64,000 nucleotides of DNA from Hyaloperonospora brassicae (GCA_947650285.1 CANTFL010000332.1:390161-454160); one strand, 5' to 3'; counted from the first letter of the stretch, positions 33,881 through 44,249 are shown. Notes: generated by a model from the letters alone, not told the origin. Numbers and translations are program-made.

Positions 33881-34089
33881 TTCTGTAGTTACTCTGAGAT
33901 GTTGGTATAATGCCAGAAAAGCCAAAGAGCCTTTCCTATACGGAACGATAGCTTGACCTCACACGGTTTTTTTGGGTTTATCGTCGACTGGAAATGCACT
34001 TCTGGAACCAGATACTGTAACGAGGCACTGTTGACTACGTACTGGTTGACCAGTACGGAGTATACTTCCACTGACGACAGTGGTCGACA

Positions 34090-34456
34090 GTGCCCTGCTA
34101 GGTGTTTAGGGAATACAGAGGAAGGAAAGGAGACTAAGTATTCAGACTAGTCTCTTGGTAAAAGTAAAACTGTGGTTAATGTAATTAAGTCCTATAACTT
34201 CTTGAAACTCTGTTGTCCTGACTTGATTATACTAATATAACTAAATGTATGGTGACGCCTACTCATCACCCATTGCGCGCGTCTAGCAGCGATTGGTGGG
34301 TTGATAACATCACCATATCAACCAATGAGTAGACCCTTCGGTCATCTCAACAATATCACCATGTCTGTGATATTGCTAAAAGAATATTCGACGTAAAAAT
34401 CTTTATTGTCATTTTATCCTTAATGACGATATCATGTAATGGGCTACCCCGTTATA
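34090..34456 (-). repeat. diverged solo LTR related to the chromovirus
   Basis: From about 34150 the sequence follows the intact LTR: AATATAACTAAATGTATGG, then CATTGCGCGCGTC, and ends TGTAATGGGCTACCCCGTTATA. Many substitutions and indels are spread along it. Some LTR hairpins survive (CAATATCAC/GTGATATTG). No matching internal region adjoins. Left edge uncertain. Confidence 0.75.
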
Positions 34457-34889
34457 GTAACGATCAAGGACACTAGTAGCCTTGTAAGCAATTTGGTGGC
34501 TAAGGAGAGTCATTTGCACCATGGAAAAGATTGCTTAACATCGAGCGACTTGGCATCGATCAAAATTGAACCATTTGAAGCTCCCTCAAGAACCTTGATC
34601 TGGCCGCTGCTAAGCAAATTCTCGGCCTTTGCATTCTCATGGTCACTCAAAAGGAAGGAACCAACTTGGGAAATTTCCGCCTTTAAAGTTAGCACCCCGC
34701 TTCCAATTACACCGAGTACAGAAACACATTTGCTACTCCCGGGCTCAAGGCACGTAGCTTGCGCAGAATAACGTCATGATCAGCCCCGTCATCATAGAGC
34801 TGAAACAGCGCCAACAAGTCACTTTTGGACGGTATAGCGATGTCGAAGGTCACTAAAGGTACATGTTTGCCTTTCTTCTTCCGACTGGC
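34457..34889 (-). pseudogene. older reading frame split by element 2, downstream part
   Basis: On the minus strand an open frame (GASRKKKGKHVPLVTFDIAI, then LRALSPGVANVFLYSV) continues after one frameshift near 34707 as LGVIGSGVLTLKAEISQ. If element 2 and one target duplication are left out of account, the frame is continuous with that at 42854-43001, so the element landed in coding or formerly coding DNA. The protein is not recognised. It sits beside an old LTR, so it may itself have belonged to an older element. Confidence 0.4.
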
Positions 34890-34894
34890 TCCAT
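34890..34894. repeat. target site duplication, left, gypsy element 2
   Basis: TCCAT before the LTR, repeated at 42849-42853. Confidence 0.93.
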
Positions 34895-35288
34895 TGTAAC
34901 GGGGCACACCCTTGCGTAACTTAACGCAAGGGTTTTGGGTGCCCCGACGGACGTACACGTGGCAAGCGAGGAAGCGTAGGTAGGGTAAAAGTAGAACTGT
35001 TATATTAATATAATTAAATCTTTAAACTATTGTCTCTCTGTTTGACTTAGCTTTAACTATACTAATATAACTGGATGTATGGTGACGTCTCGTCACCACT
35101 CATTGCGCGCGTCTTGCGGCGATTGGTGGGTTGATATCATCACGATATCAACCAATGAACAGACCCTTTGGTCGACCCATCAATATCACCACTATTGGTG
35201 ATATTGTTATAAGAATATTGAACATAATATTCTTTATTGTCATTATCTCTGAAATGACAATTTCCATGTAACGGGCTGCCCCGTTACA
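34895..35288 (-). repeat. 3' LTR, element 2
   Basis: 394 bp. Two hairpins near the right side have changed in both arms relative to copy 1: ATTGTCATT/AATGACAAT at 35236-35261 replaces ATTGTCACT/AGTGACAAT, and AAGAATATT/AATATTCTT has a new loop. Confidence 0.95.
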
Positions 35289-35302
35289 TCACCCCCCCTT
35301 AA
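35289..35302 (-). other. polypurine tract, element 2
   Basis: Minus-strand AAGGGGGGGTGA next to the 3' LTR. Confidence 0.8.
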
Positions 35303-35419
35303 CTGATAGTCACCGTGTGACTATCGAAAATATGGAGGCCACCCGTTGGCCACCATTGGGACAGGAAGCACTTGTTGGGTCCGTACCATTCACTTTCCGC
35401 TTGACCTCGCATAGTTAAC

Positions 35420-37012
35420 ATGTCTATGCGAGGTGACTCAAGACCCACACAGCCCGGTGCTGTGCCAGCCCTTTCTTCGCCTGCAGCAGCAGGTGCTGCA
35501 GGTGCACGCGGTATCACACCGCGTGCGCACGATGACCCTGATGTAGAGGTCATCTACTCTGGCGAGTCAGACGTGTCTGACTCGGGCAATGCTCCAGAGG
35601 CGTCTCGCTCACCGGCGACGCCTCAGTATTCGCCAAGACCACTGCCGAACGAACGGACTCGTGATTTGCATCACAGTCTGTTCGGCAGTGATGACGATGA
35701 TCAGGGTGGTGAGGAATTCTATTCCTCACCACCGCCGGCTCGTGCGTCTTCGCACGAGCGTGATGACGATGGCGCGAGCCGTCGTCAATCTGGGAGCCGC
35801 GGTACCGACAAGGGTACCACTGTGAAGCGTGATGAGTTGAAGCCGTGGCGTTTGCCCGAACGGCTCATCAATAGCCTGTCTCACGAGACAGGCCAACATT
35901 TTCGAATACCCTTATTCGATGCAACCGAGCTTCACGGCTTGAGATTCAGCGCGAAGAACTTTCGCGCAGAGGAAGACTTTTATCTCGATGTCTTCCTTAG
36001 ACATCGATGGTACAACAGCAACCAAAAGCGTGACAAAGGCTCGCTTTTGGCTGCGTGGAACGCGTTTGTCCAAAACGTAAAGAATTTTGGACGAGAAGGG
36101 TGGCTCAAGAAACTTGATGCGACACGCCTCAGGTTCGAAAGGCGAACGCCAACCGGTGCTAGGTACTGGTTGAATTGTTTATCGAGTGAGGCAGACATTC
36201 CTTGCCTCACATGGGGAGACCCTTGTGCGAGTTGTGTTGACAACTTGCAGCGTGCACATAGGGATGTGTATTCCCTAGATTCGCCCTGGGGAAGGGCACA
36301 CATCTCGGCTGAGATGCGTGACGCGATTGCAAACTTGCAATCCTTCTACAAGCGCCTAGGGCGCGTGTTTACCGACGGGCCACAGGACTCATCGGATGGG
36401 TCTCGTCATACTGGCGGACGAGACCTTCAACATCCATCAACAGCTGAGAGCGGGGCTCCCAGCTGTCAAAGGAAGGTGGGTACCCCCGCCACTGGACGAG
36501 GTAGCTCGTCCTTGATCCTGAATCGTCACGGTGATTCAAGATACGCTCCACTAGAAAGCGTTGATCAACGTGAGCATCCACCAAAGGATGTGGTGGAGGA
36601 GGAAAGACCTCCTCCAGATGATTCGGTTCACCATCTCGACCCTTACGAGATGGATCGCGCAATCGATGAATTGCGCGATGACTTGAAGCACGAGCGCGAC
36701 CGGCGCTACGCTTTGACCGATACGGTGCGGAAGAACCGCAAGGGTCACGAGGCTGATCGGGCGAGGGATCGCGCCGATTATGCCACAGCGCAGCTTCAGG
36801 TCGAGCGGGATGTCCGCTCCCTATTCGGCGAGCTGGCGACAGCTCGCGGGGAGATATCTCGGTTGAGTTCCGAGGTATCATATCTGCGCGACCAGACGGA
36901 TCGTCTGGAGCGCGAACGCAAGAGCTTGATGGATGTTCTTGAACGTAGGGCTATCTTCATCGAAAGAAGAAGGCTCGTACTGACAGTACGGCCTGAGCCT
37001 CCCCACGTATAA
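35420..37012 (+). CDS. antisense frame (aORF) of the chromovirus, copy 2, open
   Basis: 530 codons running opposite to gag-pol. Residues 1-135: A/P/S/R/D-rich, probably disordered, with an acidic run DDDDQGGEEF near 91. Residues ~136-315: the most structured part (WRLPERLI, FRIPLFDATELHGL, AWNAFVQNVKNFGREGWLKK), with Cys at 253, 262, 269 and 272 that could bind a metal. Residues ~415-510: charged heptad-like coiled coil ([17 protein letters not shown] to [15 protein letters not shown]). The last ~20 residues differ from copy 1 through an indel. The 3' 644 bases overlap the chromodomain frame antiparallel. It stays open while pol in the same copy is broken. No homologue recognised; regulation of the element or particle assembly are only guesses. 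Confidence 0.72.
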   Translation: MSMRGDSRPTQPGAVPALSSPAAAGAAGARGITPRAHDDPDVEVIYSGESDVSDSGNAPEASRSPATPQYSPRPLPNERTRDLHHSLFGSDDDDQGGEEFYSSPPPARASSHERDDDGASRRQSGSRGTDKGTTVKRDELKPWRLPERLINSLSHETGQHFRIPLFDATELHGLRFSAKNFRAEEDFYLDVFLRHRWYNSNQKRDKGSLLAAWNAFVQNVKNFGREGWLKKLDATRLRFERRTPTGARYWLNCLSSEADIPCLTWGDPCASCVDNLQRAHRDVYSLDSPWGRAHISAEMRDAIANLQSFYKRLGRVFTDGPQDSSDGSRHTGGRDLQHPSTAESGAPSCQRKVGTPATGRGSSSLILNRHGDSRYAPLESVDQREHPPKDVVEEERPPPDDSVHHLDPYEMDRAIDELRDDLKHERDRRYALTDTVRKNRKGHEADRARDRADYATAQLQVERDVRSLFGELATARGEISRLSSEVSYLRDQTDRLERERKSLMDVLERRAIFIERRRLVLTVRPEPPHV

Positions 37013-37592
37013 CGTAGGATGCGTGCGCATCCTACGAGGCAATTCGATCGTGTATGCATTGCCCTTGTGGTGAAACACACGAAAGGGACCAATGTATTTC
37101 GGCAGTAGTTTACTACTGCCGACATTAGTGACTGCATGTCCAGGTAGGTTTACCGTTGACAGTAGTACTAGGTCGTTAACCTTAAATGAAAGAACATTTG
37201 CTCTTCCATTCTTGTCTGCGTTCCGTTTCTGACGGTCCACCGCATTTGCGATGGAGTCCTGAACGAAACGGACTACCGCTTCTCGAGTCAGCAGGAAGTT
37301 CTCTGCTGACTCTTTGTTTTGTCTGGCAGTGCGCTTCGTGCTCACTGCTAAGAGATTGCTCACTTCTTCAGCGAGGTTGTCTTCTTCCTCGCTGGCATAA
37401 TCGTTGACGATGCTGAATATACCAGCATCGTCATCATCATCCGAGTCAATAATAGCGTCATCGCTATTGTTGAGGCGATCTTCTTCATCGATGTCGACTT
37501 GATCGATATCGGCATCATACGTGACGACGTTAGCGTCAACACGTGATGAGCAAGAGCCAAAACGGTTTTTGCTCGAGCGAGTCCCTCCCCCC
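36369..37592 (-). pseudogene. integrase C-terminal region and chromodomain, copy 2
   Basis: From the G6 run (37587-37592) the frame gives the acidic insert, integrase tail ([20 protein letters not shown]) and stops being in frame with the chromodomain near 36880, where an indel shifts it. The chromodomain ([26 protein letters not shown]) continues in the next frame to 36369. In copy 1 the same stretch is a single frame, so the indel is a copy 2 lesion. Confidence 0.8.
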
Positions 37593-40500
37593 TTATCCAA
37601 GAGTCGCACTCTATAAGGGTGGGCACTCGTGAATGGCGTAAACCATTCACGTAAAACGGTGTGTGCTGTGTTGAGGCATGCACCGAATTATTGATGGCGA
37701 ATTCCACCATGGGTAGGAATTCGCTCCAACTCGGAAACGAGTGGACATATCCTCGAAGTATCTCTTCGAGGACACGGTTCGCACGTCCGTCGGATCATCT
37801 GTTTCGGGATGGTCAGAAGTGGACATCGTCAACCGTGTTCCGAGAAAACGGAACACGGATTGCCAAAATCCGCCGTGAATCGAGGGTCACGGTCGGATAC
37901 GAGTTCACGGGGTAACCCGTGGAGTCTAAAGACCGTGTCGAGAAAGACACGAGCACAACCTTGAGCCTTGATCGACTCATGGACTGCAGCAAGATGGACC
38001 ATCTTGCTGAATCGGTCAACAAACACAAGAATACCATTATTCTTGTGAGCGTCTTCGGGAAATCCGAAGACGAAGTCCATTGAAACGGACTGCCAGCACT
38101 CTGTCGGAACAGGCAGAGGCTGCAATGGCGCACGGGATGAAGGACTAGGCTTCACCCGTTGACAAACCTCGCAAGCACGTATGTACTTGCGTACAAACTG
38201 ATACTGGCGGGGTCAGTAAAAGTCACGACTGACCGTGAGGTAAGTCTTTTCTCTACCACGATGGCCGCTTGTTGGGGCATCGTGACATTCGAACATGATG
38301 CGCAAACGCAAATCATGATGAGCGGGTACGACGACACGAGGCGTGTCGTCGGCAACAGCTGTATAGTACAGCAATCCGTTGCGTGTACTATAACGATCCG
38401 ATGAGGATCGGTACAAAGCCGGTAAATCTTTCAATGATTTACTGGATGGATTCAACAGATGATCCATTAATCGCAGAAGGTCATTATCTTCTGCGGATGC
38501 CTTTCGTATGTCGTCAAGTAAGCTTGACGACGGAACACTGGCTCCCAGTGTCGCAACAGTGGGCTTATCCTCACGGTTGAATTGTTCGTCCGGCTCGAAA
38601 TCGGGCCGGCGCGAAAGAGCATCAGCGACGACGTTGAGTCGTCCTGGTTTATACTCCACGGAGAAGTTATACTCCGCGAAGAAAGACAGCCACCTCGCCA
38701 TCCTTTGCGAGAGATGTGGGCTGTTTACGGCCGTGTGTAATGACGCATGGTCCGTATGGACAACAAACGGTCTATCTCCGAAGAGATAGACGCGAAAATT
38801 AGCCAGTGCGTACTTCATGGCAAGTAGTTCCTTCTCATGCACTGGGTAATTGCGCTCAGCTTCCTGCAGCTGACGCGACTAATAACAGATGACGCGCTCC
38901 GCGCCATCTGCATCAAATTGCATTAACGCACAGCTGATCGCAAAATCGCTGGCGTCACAGACCACATGAAATGGTCTGTTCTGATCTGCAATCGCCAAGA
39001 TCGGCGATTGCATCAATCTTTGCTTGATACCCTCAAAGGAACGCTGGCACTCAGCGTTCCATGACCACTCGACATTTTTCTTGAGCAAGCAAGAAAGGTG
39101 TACCGTCATTTCGGCGTAGTTGCGCGAGTACTTGTGCAAGTACGCCGCTAGACCAAGGAACTTCCTTAGTCCCTTGACATCGACTGGCACTGGCCAGTCG
39201 GTGGTCGCCTTGATATTTTCGGGTTTAGGGCTTACGCCGTATTTACCCACGATGCACCCAAGAAGTGGTATTTCGCTAGCCGCGAATATAAACTTCTTGA
39301 GGTTGGCGTACAACTTGTGCTTGCGCATAAGTTGAAAGACTTGACGAACGTGAGTTCTATGAGCTTCAACGTCCGTCTTTCCGTCCATAGCCCGACTATG
39401 GACGAACACATCGTCGAAGTAACTCGGTGCAAAGTCTCGCACCGGTCTCAACAGATTTGTTACACATCTGATGAATGTTGCAGGGGCATTACTCAGCACC
39501 TGTGGCATCACTAGCCACTCCCACAGCATCCCGCTGGGGGTACTCACTGCCGTGAACGGGATGTCCCGTTCACGCATGAGGATCTGATAGAATCCATCCA
39601 TCAGATCCATGGACGAAAAGATGGTACTCTTTGACATACCATCTATGATTACGTCCTTTCTTGGTATCGTTGTCTGAGCCGGTACCGTTGCAGCATTCAA
39701 TTTTTTGAATGCGTGCACTATCCGCCATCCTCCTGTGGCCTTTCGCACACAGAAGGTCGGAGAGCTGTGAGGGGATGTTGATTCCCTCACATGGCCCGCT
39801 GCTAAGCGATCGGCAAAGAACTTGTCGATCGCTAGTACTTGTTCACGAGGCAGTGGCCACTGCTTCATGACACAGTACTTCGAGCCCGGTTTGAGCTCGA
39901 TCTCGTGTCGAGTGCCTTTGTCCTTGGGCAACTCGCAAGGTACGGATTCAAGGAATACACCCCTGAATTCGATCAAATCCTTATACAAAGGATTTGCCTG
40001 AAGTGACTCCCAGGATTGAGACGTGTATCGCTCAATCCGAGTCTTCTCATCGAGGACACTTTCGTCCATCGATGAAGTGCTGAGAAACCTCTCGGTCTCA
40101 GCAAATACTGTAGCCGACCGAATATCGGCCACATACTCATCCTCCGTGACGAGTATGCAGATCTGCTTGACTTTGCCACTACGCAGATCACGCAAGAACC
40201 GTTTCGGTTCGAGCGTTGGCAACTGAGTTATCTCCGAAGTTGACTTCGGAGGCACAATCAGATCAAGCGTATAAGCGCCTACGCTTGATCCATCATTAAT
40301 CAAGACGTTCAACATCTCGGTTTCTTCCTGGGAACTTGCTTCCACAGGTTGCTGAGGGCCTGATCCCTCAGCAAGTGACTCTTGAGGAATTCCTTCCTCA
40401 AGTACGTGGGGACTTATTCCCTCGACGTCTTCCGACTGTGGCTGTGCATCCACAGTCAGGCACCGATCCTCTACGGTCGACTCTCCAGTCGACCTAGGAT

Positions 40501-41280
40501 TTTCATGTTGCCCCTTGGGGGCAACAGGTTTCTTTCTTCTAAGATGCTGCCCGCTAGGCATGCATCCATGTCCCGGTCCACTCGACTTATTCGAGTGGTG
40601 GACCTTCGGCGCAGCCTGTACTTCTGTACAGCCGCCGGGAGCTTGCTCCACAGTGTAGTGATCAACTACACTGTGATCTTGTGCAGTCGTGCTAACGACC
40701 GTACCGCAAGTGAGGCCATCGCACTCACTCGCAGAACATCCACACGCTTGTGGACGCTCCAAGATGCTCATCAGATGGTCATCTGATGAACAAGCGGCAG
40801 GCATCTTCACGGATCGATGCTGCCAGCTCACCCTTGGCTCGTACTTTCTGAGCCAAGGTAATCCCAGGATGACATCAAATTTGTCATCCAGATCTAGCAC
40901 GATGAAGTCATCATCGTACTGTTCGCCCTCTAACGTGTAGTGGATTCCTACTACACGTTTCTCAACGGTTATCGATGCGCCTGTTGCAAGGCGCACCGTC
41001 ATCCTCGTGAGGGGAATGTCGCGCTCAACGAACTTGAGCCTACGACCCTCTAGTGACTGGCGACGAACAAAGTTGTTCGACGCCCCACAGTCTTCTAGGG
41101 CACGAAGCGACAAATCATTTGTCGCTTCCAACTTCAAGGTGATGAGCGAAACGTCATCACCAGGTGCAGAGACACACAATGATTGTGTATCTGGAGCAAC
41201 TTTCGTCAAGAGATTTGCAAATTCTCTTGAGGTTGCTGAATCAGTAGGGCGCTCCGCCCCTACTGACCCCGACCATTTTT
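37587..41280 (-). pseudogene. pol (PR-RT-RNase H-integrase core), copy 2, several breaks
   Basis: Open from the gag frameshift to a TAG at about 38879 in RNase H (CAG in copy 1), then open to a TGA at about 38213 in the integrase zinc region (TGG in copy 1), then open to about 37829, after which indels break the integrase core. Domain motifs match copy 1: DCGASNNF protease, SYFDDVFVHS in RT, VVCDASDFAI in RNase H, CHDAPTSGHRGREKT in integrase. The first two breaks are C-to-T type changes in coding sense or its complement. Not functional as it stands. Confidence 0.9.
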
Positions 41281-41281
41281 T
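41241..41281 (-). promoter_or_regulatory. -1 frameshift signal, copy 2
   Basis: Heptamer A AAA AAT at 41281-41275 on the minus strand, with the 9-bp hairpin at 41266-41241, base for base as in copy 1. Confidence 0.75.
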
Positions 41282-42414
41282 GATGGTCCGTCTCGCTGTT
41301 GCGGCTTCGCAACAGCGCTGGACCCACGCCCATTGCCCTTTCTGGCGAATGGTCGTCCATTTCGCTCAGTACTGTTTGGTACTGGGCGTGGAGCACTACA
41401 CTCGTATGCGTAGTGCCCTAACTTCTGACAGCGATTGCACCTATGCAATCGCTTATTGTTTGAAGAGCGAGGTCTCTCGCTCTCAACATAGCAGAGGTCC
41501 ATTGGTTCTGGGCCTCCGATCTCTTGTCGTCTCGGTGGACGATAAGAGTTTGAGCTAGCATGAGCCTGTCTCATGCTAAAGTCTTCCTGTTCCACGGCTG
41601 ATATCGCTTCTTCAAGCGTATTCAGCTCAAGGCGGAACAGGTGGCTCCTGACGGGCCCTTCTGCGAGCCCTTGCATGGACACCGTAATCAACGTGTGTTC
41701 ATGTACTGGTTTGGCAGTTATACTACTCGCAAGGAGTCGTATATGTTGTGCGTAAGCGTGCACATCACGCTTACCCTGCTTGAGTTTCAGGAGCTCTGAG
41801 AGAGCCCTGAACTCAGCACGTGGCGGCTCAAACGTTTGTCTGAGTCGGGACTTGAAGTCATCTAGCGACCTAAACACATTTGGGTCGCTACTCTCGAGTC
41901 CCAGGGACCAAGTTTTGGCACGCCCTGCCAAGTGGGTCTGAGCAAATGTGAGTTTCATTTGCTCATCTTCGACGCGACGAGCCCTTAGGGCTCTGTCGAG
42001 TTCGACAAACCATAGTAACAGGGAGTCCTCCGGGACTCCACTGTACTTGGAGATGTCAACTTTCATGACTTCGGGACGACGCGCATGCGCCGTCCCGCCC
42101 ACAGCAGCATGGAATTGCTGCTGTCTCAACAGCTCCGTCTGTTGAGCAATGAGTTCTCTCAACTGCTCGGCCTGTTGAGAGCCTTGCTGGTGAAGCAAGG
42201 CTACTTTCTCTCTCTCGAGAGCAAGTTCATTCTGAATGGATTTGGCAATAGCGGCATGTTGTTGGTCTCTGTCTAGAGACTCTAACATGGCGCTAACGAC
42301 GAGTTCGCCTACAATAGAACTCATTCGTTCTACCGCACCCCATTCGATGTCACTCAAATGGGTCAACCCTTCACGCGTGGCGTGAAAGGTGTCTTCTTCA
42401 TCAAACATGTTCAT
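41260..42414 (-). CDS. Gag polyprotein, copy 2
   Basis: 384 codons, intact, with a handful of substitutions from copy 1. Coiled coil ~45-105, capsid ~115-290, CCHC knuckle (CNRCQKLGHYAYEC) and basic tail all retained. Intact gag beside broken pol means this copy could at most be mobilised by another. Confidence 0.92.
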   Translation of the reverse strand: MNMFDEEDTFHATREGLTHLSDIEWGAVERMSSIVGELVVSAMLESLDRDQQHAAIAKSIQNELALEREKVALLHQQGSQQAEQLRELIAQQTELLRQQQFHAAVGGTAHARRPEVMKVDISKYSGVPEDSLLLWFVELDRALRARRVEDEQMKLTFAQTHLAGRAKTWSLGLESSDPNVFRSLDDFKSRLRQTFEPPRAEFRALSELLKLKQGKRDVHAYAQHIRLLASSITAKPVHEHTLITVSMQGLAEGPVRSHLFRLELNTLEEAISAVEQEDFSMRQAHASSNSYRPPRRQEIGGPEPMDLCYVESERPRSSNNKRLHRCNRCQKLGHYAYECSAPRPVPNSTERNGRPFARKGNGRGSSAVAKPQQRDGPSKNGRGQ

Positions 42415-42437
42415 GTTGGATGATGTGGTCCTTGGAA

Positions 42438-42456
42438 GGACTACAAAGTGCTACCA
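42438..42456 (-). other. candidate primer binding site, element 2
   Basis: TGGTAGCACTTTGTAGTCC on the minus strand, two bases inside the LTR, identical to copy 1. Confidence 0.5.
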
Positions 42457-42458
42457 GG

Positions 42459-42848
42459 TGTAACGGGGCACACCCTTGCGTAACTTAACGCAAGGGTTTT
42501 GGGTGCCCGACGGACGTACACGTGGCAAGCGAGGAAGCGTAGGTAGGGTAAAAGTAGAACTGTTATATTAATATAATTAAATCTTTAAACTATTGTCTCT
42601 CTGTTTGACTTAGTTTAACTATACTAATATAACTGGATGTATGGTGACGTCTCGTCACCACTCATTGCGCGCGTCTTGCGGCGATTGGTGGGTTGATATC
42701 ATCACGATATCAACCAATGAACAGACCCTTAGGTCGACCCATCAATATCACCACTTTGGTGATATTGTTTGAATAATATCCATCTTAAAATTCTTTATTG
42801 TCACTTTCCTTAGAGTGACAATTTCATGTAACAAGCTGCCCCGTTACA
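42459..42848 (-). repeat. 5' LTR, element 2
   Basis: 390 bp. Resembles the LTRs of copy 1 more than its own partner in its last third, including ACTTTGGTGATATTGTTT and the GTCACT/AGTGAC hairpin. Two changed bases (AACAAGCT) break the terminal foldback. Confidence 0.94.
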
Positions 42849-42853
42849 TCCAT
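42849..42853. repeat. target site duplication, right, gypsy element 2
   Basis: TCCAT, identical to 34890-34894. Confidence 0.93.
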
Positions 42854-43001
42854 CATGGAGCAGCGTGGCATAGCCCATAGGTGGCGACGGACCAGAGCAA
42901 GCAGAGCCCGTGAATGCATTATGACCGCCGAAAGGTCGATTCCCCTCCTGAAGATATGTAGAAGCAGTTGTCGGCGAGGACGTGACCACTGCTACCGACA
43001 T
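42854..43001 (-). pseudogene. older reading frame split by element 2, upstream part
   Basis: Minus-strand frame from an ATG at 43001, Ser/Thr-rich (SSPTTASTY, then GPSPPMGYATLLHDG). It runs into the element exactly in frame with the part left of the element. Unidentified. Confidence 0.4.
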
Positions 43002-44249
43002 GGACTTAGAGGAGGGGGAGGCATCAGCCTACCGGGGATTTTAAACAGGTCACGGTATCCGCAGCCATACCTGTCGGCGAGTTGGCAGACACGACATCAG
43101 AACCAGTGGTGTTCGGCATTATCAAAGGTGAAAGCGGATTGTTATAATACTCGATTATTCACCTGGAAGCAAATGGAGAACTGCAACGTTGCATTTCCTC
43201 TATGAGCGCTTGCGCTATAATACAAATATTCGGCTAGTGCCGATCACCAGCAAAATGCACAAATTCGTGTACTCTTCGTGATTCCGAAAGCGCACAGAAA
43301 TTAATTCATCGCTTAACGTGTGCTGGATTACTGTCTCCTCTGAACAATTATAGGATGATAGACCGTAAACAGAGTTAGCCATAAGCGATATAGTAAGTGA
43401 AAGTTCATCAGGTGGATATGCAGCACGCTGAATACATAGATTATGACCGTAGAAGACACGTTCGATGTCGATTAAATCTGTTGCACAAACGCAAATCGCA
43501 GAACTACAAAGTTGGACAGCGCATGCAACGTTCATTGGTGCGGTCGCAATTGACGCATCTCTGCCACATGTCATCGAGCAGTCTGCTAGATGATACATGC
43601 TCGACCCACAAAGCATTTCTTTCATAAACGCCGGATGCAGCGCCATTGACATTACAAGCAAAAATAAATGCTATTTTTATTGACATTACAAAGGTAATGC
43701 AGTTCCAGGTGGTAAGAATGTCGAATTCGTTGCCAAATACCCTGCAGCATGTGAAACGATCGATGAATGTACAGAGATACTGCAGGCTCGCCCAATTCGT
43801 GACGGGAGATTGATGAAGTGACGTCCTCCGGCTGCAGTTTTTGCGCGCAACTCTCCCATTATAGGGTGATAGCGCAGCCGTGTATGTACAGAATTGCGCC
43901 ATCAAGGCTGATATCAATTCCGGCAGGACCAGACCACTTCATCGAAGTAAGACCGCGTCGAGGGCAGACCAGCTATATATACACTTATAACCGCAACCGA
44001 ATTGGCGTTGATCATGCTTTTAGAGCTGTCAGGAATCATTTCAGCGTATTTTATGTCACATCATAACATTTCGCTGGTATCTACTACAATATTGTCGAAC
44101 AGCCCTGTTTTTAGTTCTTTCTACGTGTATAATAGGGATGCGCTGTTCACCCTTTACTTTTCGCTAGACACCACTCGCCCTTCATTTAAAATATTGTGAT
44201 TGGCAATTTAAATGAATAGAATGAACACACAAGTACTTATCCCGCTAGC
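43002..44249. other. repeat-derived DNA, no supported gene
   Basis: Frames open on both strands around 43215-43917 without conserved motifs. KVHQVDMQHA at 43397 (plus) faintly recalls the copia RT start (VHQMDVKTAF) but is not followed by the rest of the domain. Confidence 0.35.

Larger units (their letters stand above)
34895..42848 (-). mobile_element. full-length Ty3/gypsy chromovirus, copy 2
   Basis: 7,954 bp with perfect 5-bp duplications. Same gene order and orientation as copy 1. The two LTRs differ at many sites including indels, so this insertion is older than copy 1, or its left LTR came from a different subfamily by recombination. Gag and the antisense frame are open; RNase H and integrase carry nonsense codons and frameshifts. 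Relative to copy 1, the antisense frame has an extra ~67 bases around 35700-35765 (two further hairpins) and a shorter N-terminal part near 35468. Confidence 0.95.

Noticed and set aside
43397..43430. Copia RT start motif (KVHQVDM)
   Set aside because: Seven residues only; the rest of the RT domain does not follow in any frame.
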